Part shown: positions 56,042 to 64,000 of the stretch, piece by piece
Position numbering within the stretch: the first letter of the stretch is position 1
Layout: each line of letters begins with the position of its first letter
DNA from: Adiantum capillus-veneris
Lineage: Eukaryota; Streptophyta; Polypodiopsida; Polypodiales; Pteridaceae
Length of the DNA stretch: 64,000 nucleotides
Assembly (NCBI GenBank): GCA_014529385.2
Contig: CM043945.1
Span: 141,276,241 to 141,340,240, forward strand
Direction of reading: 5' to 3'
Translations under genes and position numbers: made by a program
Notes under the pieces: model-generated
Database searches by the model: none
The model's input: the letters and a program-made list of their open reading frames with translations, nothing else
Told to the model about the DNA's origin: nothing

Positions 56042-56200
56042 CCACCTTGTACCTCGTCAAAAGAGAGGAACTGTGCATCACCTTCCATCTCGTCGATAGA
56101 GAGGAGCTGTGCATCACCTTCTACCTCATTGAAAGAGATTTCTCCTGAGCATTACCTTCTATCTCATCGAAAGAAAGGTCCTGAGCATCACCAAGCCAGT
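56042..56200 (-). repeat. 45-bp coding tandem repeat at the start of gene C
   Basis: About four units, each translating to a 15-residue acidic motif (EGDAQ-LS-DE). One unit is out of frame and a TAG separates the repeats from the ATG at 56,022. Confidence 0.7.
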
Positions 56201-56228
56201 AATCTCCTGCACTACTATCCATTTACAA

Positions 56229-56229
<1 letters not shown>

Positions 56230-56264
<35 letters not shown>
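56230..56264. repeat. (GA)n microsatellite upstream of gene C
   Basis: About 17 GA units just before the gene C start on the minus strand, where a promoter or 5' leader would lie. No TATA box was picked out. Confidence 0.95.
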
Positions 56265-56266
<2 letters not shown>

Positions 56267-57059
56267 CTCGAACACAGCAGCTCAGTGGCTATGGAGGCGG
56301 CAAGGAAGGCGAGAAGGTTCAAAACTGAGAGAGACACACAAGGAGAGGGACGTGCGAGGGAGGGAGGGAGGGAGGGAGAGAGAGAGAGAGGTGCTGGAGT
56401 GAAAGCTCCCAACTGTAACCCTACCCCCTGGCCCCGCCGTCACCCCCCACCTCTTCTTAGGATTGCATGCTTCTGAAGTTAAAAAAACATCCACTTAAAA
56501 AAGAAGTTTATTTTCCCTCCCCAATTCCAAAAAAATGCCCATGGTTTTTACACACAAGAATCACCAAGCATATGTTGTGTCAAGGACACTCCTTTTTGTA
56601 CCACCAAACCATGCTTTGACCCCGCAATGAACGTTCTTGCAAAGCTCCAATTGCAAATTGAATATGTAGCTGGGATGTGGCTTCATTTTGTCCGGGAAAG
56701 TCACAATGCGTGTAAGGACCTTTCTTTTTCTATTTTCTCGATATGTGGCTGAGATTTGGCTTCATTTTGTGTTCGAAGATTTGACTTGCCTTCATTTTGT
56801 GTCAAAAGCTTCAATGCATTACTCTCAGCATGTGAGGGATTTTCTTTCCGATTATAGCAGGGATTTGGCTTCATTTTGTATCAGGAAACCATACCATATT
56901 TTTCTTGCTATTTTGCTCTATATGTAGCGGAGATTTGACTTGCCTTCATTGGACGTCGAAAGCTTGAATGCACATGAATGATTTTCTCTTCAATTTGCTT
57001 AATTTAGGACTTGGGGTATTTTTAGAATTTTTAATTTATTTAAGGGTATTTTAGGAAAT
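56265..57059. other. MULE right subterminal region
   Basis: Contains a 25-bp perfect inverted match (56,593-56,617) to mudrA coding sequence at 37,823-37,847, still reading VKAWFGGTK on the minus strand. Degenerate direct repeats of GATTTGGCTTCATTTTGT follow at about 56,670, 56,750, 56,780, 56,865 and 56,935. No intact gene. Confidence 0.6.
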
Positions 57060-57140
57060 TTTAGGTGTATTTTGTGGGTAGATTGGGAATTTTGAGAATA
57101 CGAGGCGCATTTTGGGAATTGGTATTTTGTTAATTTTCCC
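57060..57140 (-). repeat. MULE right terminal inverted repeat
   Basis: Pairs with 35,632-35,720; followed by the duplication TACTTTTAT. Confidence 0.72.
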
Positions 57141-57172
57141 TACTTTTATACAGACGGGGTCGCTTTATGCTT

Positions 57173-57344
57173 AGTTAGCGTGCTAGCACAGGTGGTTAAC
57201 GTTGTGTGCTTGGAGGGGGATGTCCAAGATTCGTGACGCATCCACGACGTAGGGGGAGCTTTAATAGTTGTGCAAGAACAAGTTTTGATCAACGGAACTC
57301 TTTACTTTGCCCGTGTGATCATAGAGCGACGAGGGGTGCAGAAG

Positions 57345-57379
<35 letters not shown>

Positions 57380-57382
57380 TTA
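57173..57382 (+). repeat. tRNA-derived SINE candidate with a (GT)n tail
   Basis: GTGCTAGCACAGGTGGTTAA resembles the tRNA A-box region and CAAGATTCGTGACG a degenerate B box about 35 bp on. The body is about 110 bp and the tail (GT)n at 57,347-57,376 ends in T6. A pol III-transcribed retroposon is the likely reading, but no duplication is convincing. Confidence 0.45.
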
Positions 57383-57679
57383 ATTGAATCTTAGGAGCGA
57401 GTGAGTGCTGATGGCTACATCGATAATATGACGACGCGGTTCTAAGGTGACAAGTGGGGAAGCATAGTCAATTGAAAAGCATTGTGGCCATTGAAAAGTA
57501 CGTGAGGTAACACGATCTTCCTTGGCTGGTCCACAAGGCGGGAGCAATATTGGAGCTTAGAGAGATCAATTTACATGGCAACCAGGGAGGCATATGGTTC
57601 TTTCGACACGTCTAGGCTATGCAGATATTTAATTAGGGAGCTCTCTCCTCCTCCTCTTTCCACACTTCAGCTCTCCCTC
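57383..57679 (+). other. Upstream region of the WD40 gene
   Basis: No ORF. A pyrimidine-rich block (CTCTCTCCTCCTCCTCTTTC) precedes the TATA box. Confidence 0.5.
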
Positions 57680-57687
57680 TATATAAA
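57680..57687 (+). promoter_or_regulatory. TATA box of the WD40 gene
   Basis: TATATAAA about 240 bp upstream of the ATG at 57,919, preceded by a CT-rich stretch typical of plant core promoters. Confidence 0.6.
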
Positions 57688-57918
57688 CACTTTACATTTG
57701 TTTAAGTAGACATGAATTTTGCTAACTAGCTATATATAATTATCCCCTCATTCGTCCAGCAAGGCAACCTTATTTCATTATGAGGCCTTGTTTCCCTAAT
57801 ATGACCCACCTTGTAACCGCCTTACAGCATACGGTGCTGCTCTGCACAACTGTTGGTCAAAAAGATCGATCGTAGAAAGTGCTTAAGGACGGTAGTGACT
57901 GGGACGGACCTACTCCAA

Positions 57919-59554
57919 ATGGCAGTTGTTCCCACTAATCCATTGAGGGGGTGGGGAAAGATGATGAAAACGTGGTTGTATACCAGCTTGAAGCTGCTGC
58001 CCTGCATGGCATATTTACAAATGATGCCATTAACTTAGCTTATAATGAATTACCGAGTAGGCTTAAATACATTGGTGCGAGAGGCAGCAAAGAAACCCCC
58101 CCAAGAGTAGAGTTGTCTATAGACACCGGACCTAATTGTATTACAACCATAGGACAGCATAAAGCCCGAGTTCTTGCGCTAGTACTTGCTGGAGATCTTC
58201 TCTACTCAGCATCGGCTAGCACTGACATAAAAGTGTTTAAGGCTCCTTTGTTTCAAGAACTAGATTGCTTTGGCAGTGGAGATGGGATGGTGAATGCTTT
58301 GATGACCTTTGGTGACAAATTGTATAGTGCCCATCAAGATAAAAAGATAAGGGTGTGGAAGAGAGTGGGGAATGGTGATACTACATGCAAGCATAAGCTG
58401 TTGGCCGTGTTGCCTAGACTGGATCATGTTTTGAAGAGCATGCTGTTGGAGAGAAGGTATGTGCAAGTGCGGCGGCATAAGAAGAAGCTATGGATGGAGC
58501 ACGCGGATAGGATAAGTGCGCTCGCAATGGGTGGCAGCAAATGGAGCAGTAAGGGAAATAGTACTCCTAGTGTCCTATACTCAGCTTCATGGGATAAGAC
58601 AGTAAAAGTGTGGAGCTTAAACAGTTATAAATGCATAGAGTCCTTCTATGCTCACAATGATGCTATCAATGCAATGACTGTGATTGATGGGTTTGTGATA
58701 GTGACTGCGTCGGCCGATTGCACTATCAAGCTGTGGATGCCGAGACGCTTCTCGGGGAAGAAGAAAAAACACAGCCTGGTCACCACACTGCATGGGCAGA
58801 GAGCTGCGGTGAACACGCTGGCGGTGTCAATGAATGGGAAAATTCTCTATTCTGGGAGCTCGGATGGGGTTCTGACAGCATGGAAAAGGGTGTATAATAA
58901 GCCTCAACCAAAGGTGAGCTATTCTTCTAGCAGTGAGAGCAGGAATGTAAGTACTGGGGAGGGGGACAATATTTATATAAGGCTGGGGAGATGGACAATA
59001 TAGTGCTAGGAGAAGTAAATGATGACAGCAGCTACACGGCAATTGTATCAAGCAAACATATTGAAAGTGGGTGCTTAGCAGGCCGGTTGAGGAGGGTGAG
59101 TCAGCAGAATACGTCGAGAGCAGTGGTTAGCGGTGTTGGCTTTGTGCTGAGGAAGGTGATAGTGGGCCACACAAGGGCTGTGCTGTCAGTGAGCACAGTG
59201 GGGAACAATATAGTATGCAGCAGCTCTGCCGACAAGACCATCAGAGTTTGGAGGAGGGAGATTGGCGATCGACCGAAGCGGCCCAGCGGCGGCGACTACG
59301 GCCATGGCGCCCATAAGGCTGCCGGAACATCAGTATGGGAGTATAAGTGCCTGTCAGTGCTGGCAGGCGACGGTGGGCCTGCCAAATCCATTGCTTCTGT
59401 ATTGCGGCCTGCATCACCTGCTCATGCCTCTGCTTGTGACTGTGCTCATCATGACGATGGCGATCGTGCTCGTCATGACGCCAGGGTCGTTGTTTACAGC
59501 GGTGGCCTCGACTCCAAAGTGAGAGTGTGGCCCCTCAGACCTCCCTCTGCATGA
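57919..59554 (+). CDS. WD40-repeat protein, JINGUBANG-like, with two apparent frameshifts
   Basis: Seven WD40 blades are visible. Blades 1-5 are in one frame from 57,951 (HKARVLALVLAGDLLYSAS, GDKLYSAHQDKKIRVWKR, LYSASWDKTVKVWSL, TASADCTIKLW, LYSGSSDGVLTAWKR). Blades 6-7 are in a second frame to 59,554 (VCSSSADKTIRVWRR, VYSGGLDSKVRVWPL). The signature YVQVRRHKKKLWMEHAD between blades 2 and 3 marks the plant JINGUBANG group, which is usually intronless and acts as a beta-propeller scaffold. The start ATG at 57,919 is in a third frame; shifts fall in or near the G-runs at 57,946-57,956 and in the linker 58,915-58,995. A GTAAGT at 58,947 would allow only a 44-bp intron. A recent pseudogene or assembly indels are both possible. 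Confidence 0.8.
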
Positions 59555-59966
59555 GAGCCTGGGTCAACTGCACGGGCCACATTCATCTCTTTTTCTCTCT
59601 TAGGCAATGGTCACGCCAGGCATAGTCATCTTATTTCTGCTGATATAAGCTATGCCTTCGTCCTGGTCATGTTTGGACTGTATATAATCACTCCTCTACA
59701 GATCCCAGTAGTTTCCTTATGTATGACCTTAGAAACTCTGCCCTCAAATTATGCAACAAAGCACAAGATGCTCTCCCTGAAGACTGCAGATCACGAAGTC
59801 TATCAGATGGCATAAATGGAGTTATGATGAAGGCGCATATTTATCGGTTATTGATAACTATGCCTCATGTGACTAGGTCCTTACTCTCGTGCATACTTAC
59901 ACATGTACATTGTTTCTCTGTATAAACATTGCAAACTCTTGTATATATAGATACTGGCTCCATGTT

Positions 59967-59972
59967 AATAAA
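59967..59972 (+). terminator. Poly(A) signal of the WD40 gene
   Basis: AATAAA about 410 bp after the stop codon; the intervening 3' UTR has no feature. Confidence 0.5.
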
Positions 59973-60389
59973 AATCATTAGAAGCCATATTCCAAGGAAT
60001 CTACTCCTACACCTCCTCGTAGCACGCTGATGGGTGCAGGCTCCCCGTCGTCGTTTCCGCCCCATGATCTATCTGCTCTGACTCTCTGCTTGCCTCATCC
60101 ACTCATCTCTCCCCTAATCTATGCATCGCTCTCATACACTACAGATTGAGAGCATGTCCAAACAAGAACTTGGCACCGTGAGAAAGGAAATTCTGTTTGC
60201 ATCTATTTGTGTGACACACACGCGCGCGCGCGCACACACACGCACACAGAACTGCAGAAACTGCTTGCTGGACGGTCATGCATCTTGCGCTCTCCTACAT
60301 GGGTTGCCTCTCACAAGACCTGAACTAGTGGTGCCATGTAAACACACACACAGTCCCTGGACTAGTCGTGGCATGCGCGCGCGCGCGTG

Positions 60390-60428
<39 letters not shown>

Positions 60429-61215
60429 TTGCATGCAATGGTAGTCACCAACTTCTTGAGAGAGAAAAGAGAAAATCTTCTTGGATTCTACACTTATGTT
60501 TTCTTTTTTTGAATCCTAGGCACATACTTGTGTTGTGTATATATCTCCATGTCAATAGTTTTGGCGGGAAAATCATTTTCCAACAACAAGTTATAATGAG
60601 GAAACTTTTACATGGCACAAGAATTTCCCAAACAATCCTTTGTGTAGTATATCTAACTGCATAATTGCATCGTGAAAAAACTTGTAGGACTCATTGTCAT
60701 GGAAGCAATTACAATGCACAAGCTAGGTTTTGATTTTACTTATGACATGCAAATTTGCAGACCTGAAAACTAGTTTGTAAAGTGTTAAATAAAACCTATG
60801 AATTGTACTTGCCCACCTATTCGCTCTATAGTTGCTCCCTTACCTGATGATGCAAAGTTGCAATTCAAAACTTCATTTCTCTCGAGCTCACGACGTTCAC
60901 CATACAAACGAGTCATTGCGCCTACCCAATCCGTCGCAACAACGATGTTGTCTTCCACTTAAAGAGAAAAGATTTCATGTGGCCTGCTACGTCGGCCCTC
61001 ATAGCTCCCTTTCAACCACTAGGTGCACGAGCGTCTCTTCCATTTTCCCTTTCAAAAGTCTCCCCCCCCCCCCCTCCCCCCGCGCCCCCCCCCCCAAAAA
61101 AAAAAGAGTCTTTTATTTGCACGGTGCACCTGTCGACGTCTCTATCTGCATGCTTACTGCCACTTGCAACCAACATCCCACTTCTCTCCTGCCACATCGG
61201 AGCTTCAAACTTTGG
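59973..61215. other. Intergenic spacer with microsatellites
   Basis: Holds (CG)n/(CA)n blocks at about 60,215-60,247 and 60,372-60,402, (GA)n to 60,428, and C-runs then an A-run at 61,060-61,107. No gene recognised; ORFs here are microsatellite translations. Confidence 0.7.
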
Positions 61216-61432
61216 CTTGGGCAAAATGCACTGGTCCATCAACTTTGGAGGCTTGTTGTGACCAAGGGATGAGAAATTTTAGAAGTTTCTCATTTTTTCC
61301 ATATGTAGTAATCCTTGAACTACAAGCTCATGAAAGGATTTTTCAATTTGAGTGGATCTACTATGGTTTCGGATTTTTTTTCCAAAACCACGAAAGGACA
61401 CTTTTATGTCCACTTAGGTTACTAGGCTAGTG
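61216..61432. mobile_element. TTAA-flanked element, end fragment (copy C)
   Basis: Matches the terminal 220 bp of copies A and B, including the hairpin GGACACTTTTATGTCC, ending GGCTAGTG next to TTAA (61,433-61,436). The rest of the element is missing. As in copy A, the next sequence is copia RNase H on the minus strand. Confidence 0.7.
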
Positions 61433-61436
61433 TTAA

Positions 61437-62749
61437 CCAATAGAAACCATCCAATTCGGTAAGCCCGCTAGGATTTTTTCATTCCCCTGTACTCAACCTC
61501 ACAACTGGAAGTGTCCACAGTAGGTTGCTTCTTGCTCAACCATGATATACATGGATTGCCAAGCATGAAACAAAAACCACTTGTGGACACTTGCTTGTCA
61601 AAACAACCAGCCCCATATGAGTCCAAAAGGCATGTAAGTCTAGCGGCAATGATCCCCCCTTGGGATAAAACAATCCAAGATGTAAGTGCCACTCAAGTAG
61701 TGGAAAATCCTCTTGATGCTTAGACCTTGGGCTATGCATAAATCTGCTGACCTGTGAGACTACAAACTGAATATCCGGCCTCATGCTGCATACATAAATG
61801 AGGCATCCAACAACAGTTTGGTAAAGAGTGACATCTGCAGGATCACCAGCATCATGTAGACTCAACTTCAAACCTGATGTTTCCATGGGAGTGGCAATAG
61901 GTTTTCAATCCTCAAGTCCAAAATTACATAGCAATGTCTCTATGTAACATTTCTGACACAAGACAATACCACCATCACACTGCTTAAACTGTATACCCAA
62001 GTAATGATGCAACAGCCCCAAATCTTTCATCTTGAAAGTAGCATTCAAATCAGTCTTAAAATTCAACAATATATCTCTCATTTGATCCAGTGATCAGCAA
62101 ATCATTGACATAAAGAACCATAATGAGAAGTACATCACCCTCACCCTTTACATACAATGTGCTTTTTGTTGGACTATTACGAAAGCCTCGTTTGACCAAA
62201 TTAGTGTAAACCTTCTCACACCAAGCACGAGGAGATTGCTTAAACTCATACAAAGCTTTGTCACATTTGCACACCTTATCCTCTCTTCCTTTCTTGAAAA
62301 AACTATGAGGCTGTGTTACATAAACTTCCTCAAATATGTCACAATTCAAGAAAGCAGTAACAATGTTTGATTGATATACGTCTCAACCAATATGAGCTGT
62401 CAATGCACATAGAAAACACCAAGTTTCTCATACGACAAGTGGGACCAAAAGTCTCTTCATAATCTATGCCTTTTTGTTGTGCATAACCCTTTGCAACAAA
62501 TCAAGCCTTATAGCGATTAGTCTCACCATCCGTCTTGCATTTCAACTTGTAAACCCACTTCGTACCAACTGCCTTTTTGCCAGGAGGCAAATCACATAAA
62601 CTCCATGTGTCATTTTTTATAAGTGCATCATATTCTGATTACATGGCAGCCATCCAATTTTTTGAATTATGTGCTTCATCAAAAGACAGAGGTTCCTCAA
62701 CATCATGTAAGCTAGACACAACCAAAGCATAACAATCTGATGGATAAGA
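61437..62749 (-). pseudogene. Copia-3: ruined copia RT and RNase H fragment
   Basis: Minus-strand pieces in three frames: an RT start (DTWSLCDLPPGKKAVGTKWV region near 62,560-62,620), RT core (YEFKQSPRAWCEKV; VLYVNDLLITG where YVDD is expected), connection (VVGCLIYVCSMRPDIQF) and RNase H (STSGFCFMLGNPCISWLSKK, TSSCEVEYRGM). Many frame changes and stops. The fragment ends at the copy C TTAA on the left and at the copia-type LTR on the right. Clearly inactive and different from Copia-1 and Copia-2. Confidence 0.85.
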
Positions 62750-62924
62750 TGTTGACCTATATAGAGTAACTCTCTATATAGAGCCCTGGTCCCCTCTATA
62801 TAAACGCATCTCGTGTGATCAGTAGACACACTTTGGGGTATGCAATTGTGGTGTCATCTCTCTTTCTCTCTTCTCCCTCGTCTCGTGTCTCGCTCTCTCT
62901 CAGTCATCTCTCGTCTCCAGTTCA
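62750..62924 (+). repeat. Copia- or TRIM-type LTR (175 bp) inserted in Copia-3
   Basis: Starts TGTTGACCTA, ends CCAGTTCA, followed three bases later by a primer binding site. Contains TATATAAA at 62,797-62,804. The reading frame of Copia-3 stops at its left edge, as expected for an insertion. The partner LTR is not in the window. Confidence 0.7.
62797..62804 (+). promoter_or_regulatory. TATA box of the short LTR
   Basis: TATATAAA inside the 175-bp LTR, in the sense direction given by the primer binding site. Confidence 0.5.
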
Positions 62925-62927
62925 ACT

Positions 62928-62939
62928 TGGTATCAGAGC
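62928..62939 (+). other. Primer binding site (Met-tRNA type)
   Basis: TGGTATCAGAGC, the same site as in Copia-1 and Copia-2. Confidence 0.85.
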
Positions 62940-64000
62940 ACACAATTCTCCATACAGCTAAGTAAATTTTATCTTTTTTCTGTTCGTGATAATAAATTTC
63001 TTTACAGTATGAGGTTTTCTTGTTAACTTGCTTGTTATCATAGTTGGTTGCGCAATGTTATGGTACCCGTGCTAAGGAAGCTTTGATTATAGAAGCGGAA
63101 AGAGAGGTAGCTCTGCAAACATTAACACCTGTAGGTTACTATATGCACGCGAGGCAGAGAGAATTGCTGAATATAAGAGCGGAAGAGAGAGAGAGGCAGC
63201 TCTGCATGAAACATGAACACGTGCAGATTCGAGAAGAGAGAAGAGAGAATTACTGAATATAGGAGCCTAAGAGAGAGAAGCATCCACTGCGAACATTAAT
63301 AACACCTGCAAGAAGCTTCACGAGAGAGAGAATCATGTATAATTAGCGGGCTATATCCTCCCTATTTTAATCAGCGCCTATTATTTTTTTACAGTTACAA
63401 TAGTGTTAATCGCTCGCTATTATTAGCAATACAATATCATAGATTTCTCTGACCTTAAAAAGAGTGTGTCAGATTAATGGGATGTGTGGCCCCAAGATCA
63501 GGGTCGGGTGCGCTGGGCTTGATTGGTCTAATGATTTGTTTGAGCTCTCATGAAAGCTCTATGAGCACGGCTTCTTTTCTCTCTCCAGCTTTACGAGCAC
63601 GGCTAAATAAAGCAGACATACAAGGCTACCTTCAAGGAGAGGCAGTACGCAGGGGGTGCTCCGACGAGAGCCAGAGGGAAGTTTCGTGTAGTATGGGGCT
63701 CTAGCTTGTCCCAGCGCTGCCTTGCAGGGTCTTTATTAGTCTTTCCGCTAAATATAGATGTTAGGTGCTTTTTAACTATGGTGATATTTTAATGATGAGG
63801 AGTGGAAAAGGTCTGCTAATTAGTGATAGCACAGACAAAGACATGTGCGCCAGTGATAGACAGGCTTGGTGCAGGCGGGGACAAGTTCTAGTGGAGATTG
63901 AGATGCATGCAGACCCGGATTCATTCTCTCACTATCAGATGCTTGCTCATCCCCTTCAATATAAACGTAGCCTATTCGCTTCAGAAAGCGCTGCCATATT
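62940..64000 (+). other. Internal region of the right-edge retroelement, no coding seen
   Basis: No gag-like ORF in the first kilobase. Three imperfect repeats of a purine-rich unit with AGCTCTGCA and ACACCTG strings lie at about 63,090-63,320. A TATA-like TCAATATAAACG occurs at 63,955. It could be a long leader or a non-coding TRIM interior. Confidence 0.4.

Larger units (their letters stand above)
52394..56222 (-). pseudogene. Gene C: decayed gene of an uncharacterised DDE-like family
   Basis: On the minus strand from ATG 56,222: acidic 15-residue repeats, a basic N-terminal region (55,314-56,022), a donor CAG/GTACCA and an intron full of GGTACTCT repeats. Next comes a Cys-rich block (54,030-54,300) with C-T-C-x2-CC, AKKFLMGDCSQC and TFCP. 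A DDE-like block follows (VVVSIIDFTENYSF, WSDGGASQFKARRP, GKGEHDGVGAV), then a C-terminal block (WKYVCIKPFP, SFAVKAAEANEDFYIIKC, IYSHLVRAIGFPMEP). I recall this order from multi-copy uncharacterised plant and animal proteins, and none has a named function I can cite. Frame changes and TAG/TGA stops near 53,160, 53,400, 53,650, 54,000 and 54,260 show it is dead. Confidence 0.55.
35632..57140 (+). mobile_element. Giant Mutator-like element (MULE) with cargo genes
   Basis: The left end reads AGGAAAATTACCAAAAT and the right end, reversed, GGGAAAATTAACAAAAT. Similarity continues for about 80 bp, including CCTCGTATT and ATTCCC. The flanks carry a perfect 9-bp duplication, TACTTTTAT (35,623-35,631 and 57,141-57,149), with the tenth base also matching. 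Nine-base duplications are the MULE signature. A mudrA transposase lies just inside the left end. Subtracting the nested CACTA (6.2 kb) and gypsy fragment (2.1 kb) leaves about 13 kb, including genes B and C. The ends could in principle belong to an older MULE into which B and C were inserted later. Confidence 0.72.

Noticed and set aside
58947-58990. A 44-bp intron joining the two WD40 frames
   Set aside because: Donor GTAAGT and an AG would restore the frame, but 44 bp is shorter than plant introns normally are and no branch region is seen; a frameshift is simpler.

Overview
This is repeat-rich nuclear DNA from a land plant. The evidence is Ty1/copia and Ty3/gypsy LTR retrotransposons (one chromovirus, two Tat/OTA-like), a CACTA element, a Mutator-like element (MULE), GT-AG introns, TATA boxes and a plant-type seven-bladed WD40 gene. 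A fern or other large-genome, non-flowering lineage would fit, but the sequence does not settle the species. No rRNA, CRISPR or organellar sequence was recognised.

Region 1-32,288 is a stack of nested insertions. The base is a minus-strand copia element, Copia-1 (5' LTR 32,093-32,288; its 3' end lies beyond the left edge). A plus-strand copia, Copia-2 (25,195-30,426, target duplication CTAAG), sits in its gag. A minus-strand Tat-like gypsy, Tat-outer (3,276-24,547, duplication ATGT, 2-kb LTRs), sits between protease and integrase. A second Tat-like gypsy, Tat-inner (5,810-17,030, duplication ATAC, 2.65-kb LTRs), sits inside the integrase of Tat-outer. Removing each insert with one duplication copy makes the host reading frame continuous. 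A non-coding element flanked by TTAA closes the left edge (1-836), and a complete copy lies at 32,493-33,812. Both Tat-like elements carry two conserved 70-76-residue ORFs between the primer binding site and gag, and an in-frame stop at the same protease/RT boundary.

Region 35,632-57,140 appears to be one 21.5-kb MULE. Its inverted ends start (A/G)GGAAAATTA and it is flanked by a perfect 9-bp duplication, TACTTTTAT. Inside are a decayed mudrA transposase (+), a long decayed gene B (+) with acidic, coiled-coil, RING-like and FCP1/HAD-like parts, and a convergent decayed gene C (-) with a Cys-rich segment and a DDE-like segment of a family I know only as uncharacterised. A 6.2-kb CACTA element (38,467-44,630, duplication TCA) sits in an exon of gene B and carries a piece of a heavy-metal-associated (HMA) host gene. 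A fragment of a chromovirus lies between genes B and C. The introns and spacers of B and C share a palindromic repeat, GTACCAAATTTGGTAC, which ties the two genes together.

Region 57,141-64,000 begins with a tRNA-like SINE candidate. It is followed by the only probable host gene, a JINGUBANG-like WD40 protein (57,919-59,554) with a TATA box and poly(A) signal but two apparent frameshifts. After that come microsatellite-rich spacer, an end fragment of the TTAA element, a ruined copia fragment (Copia-3) and a short copia/TRIM-type LTR with its primer binding site running off the right edge.
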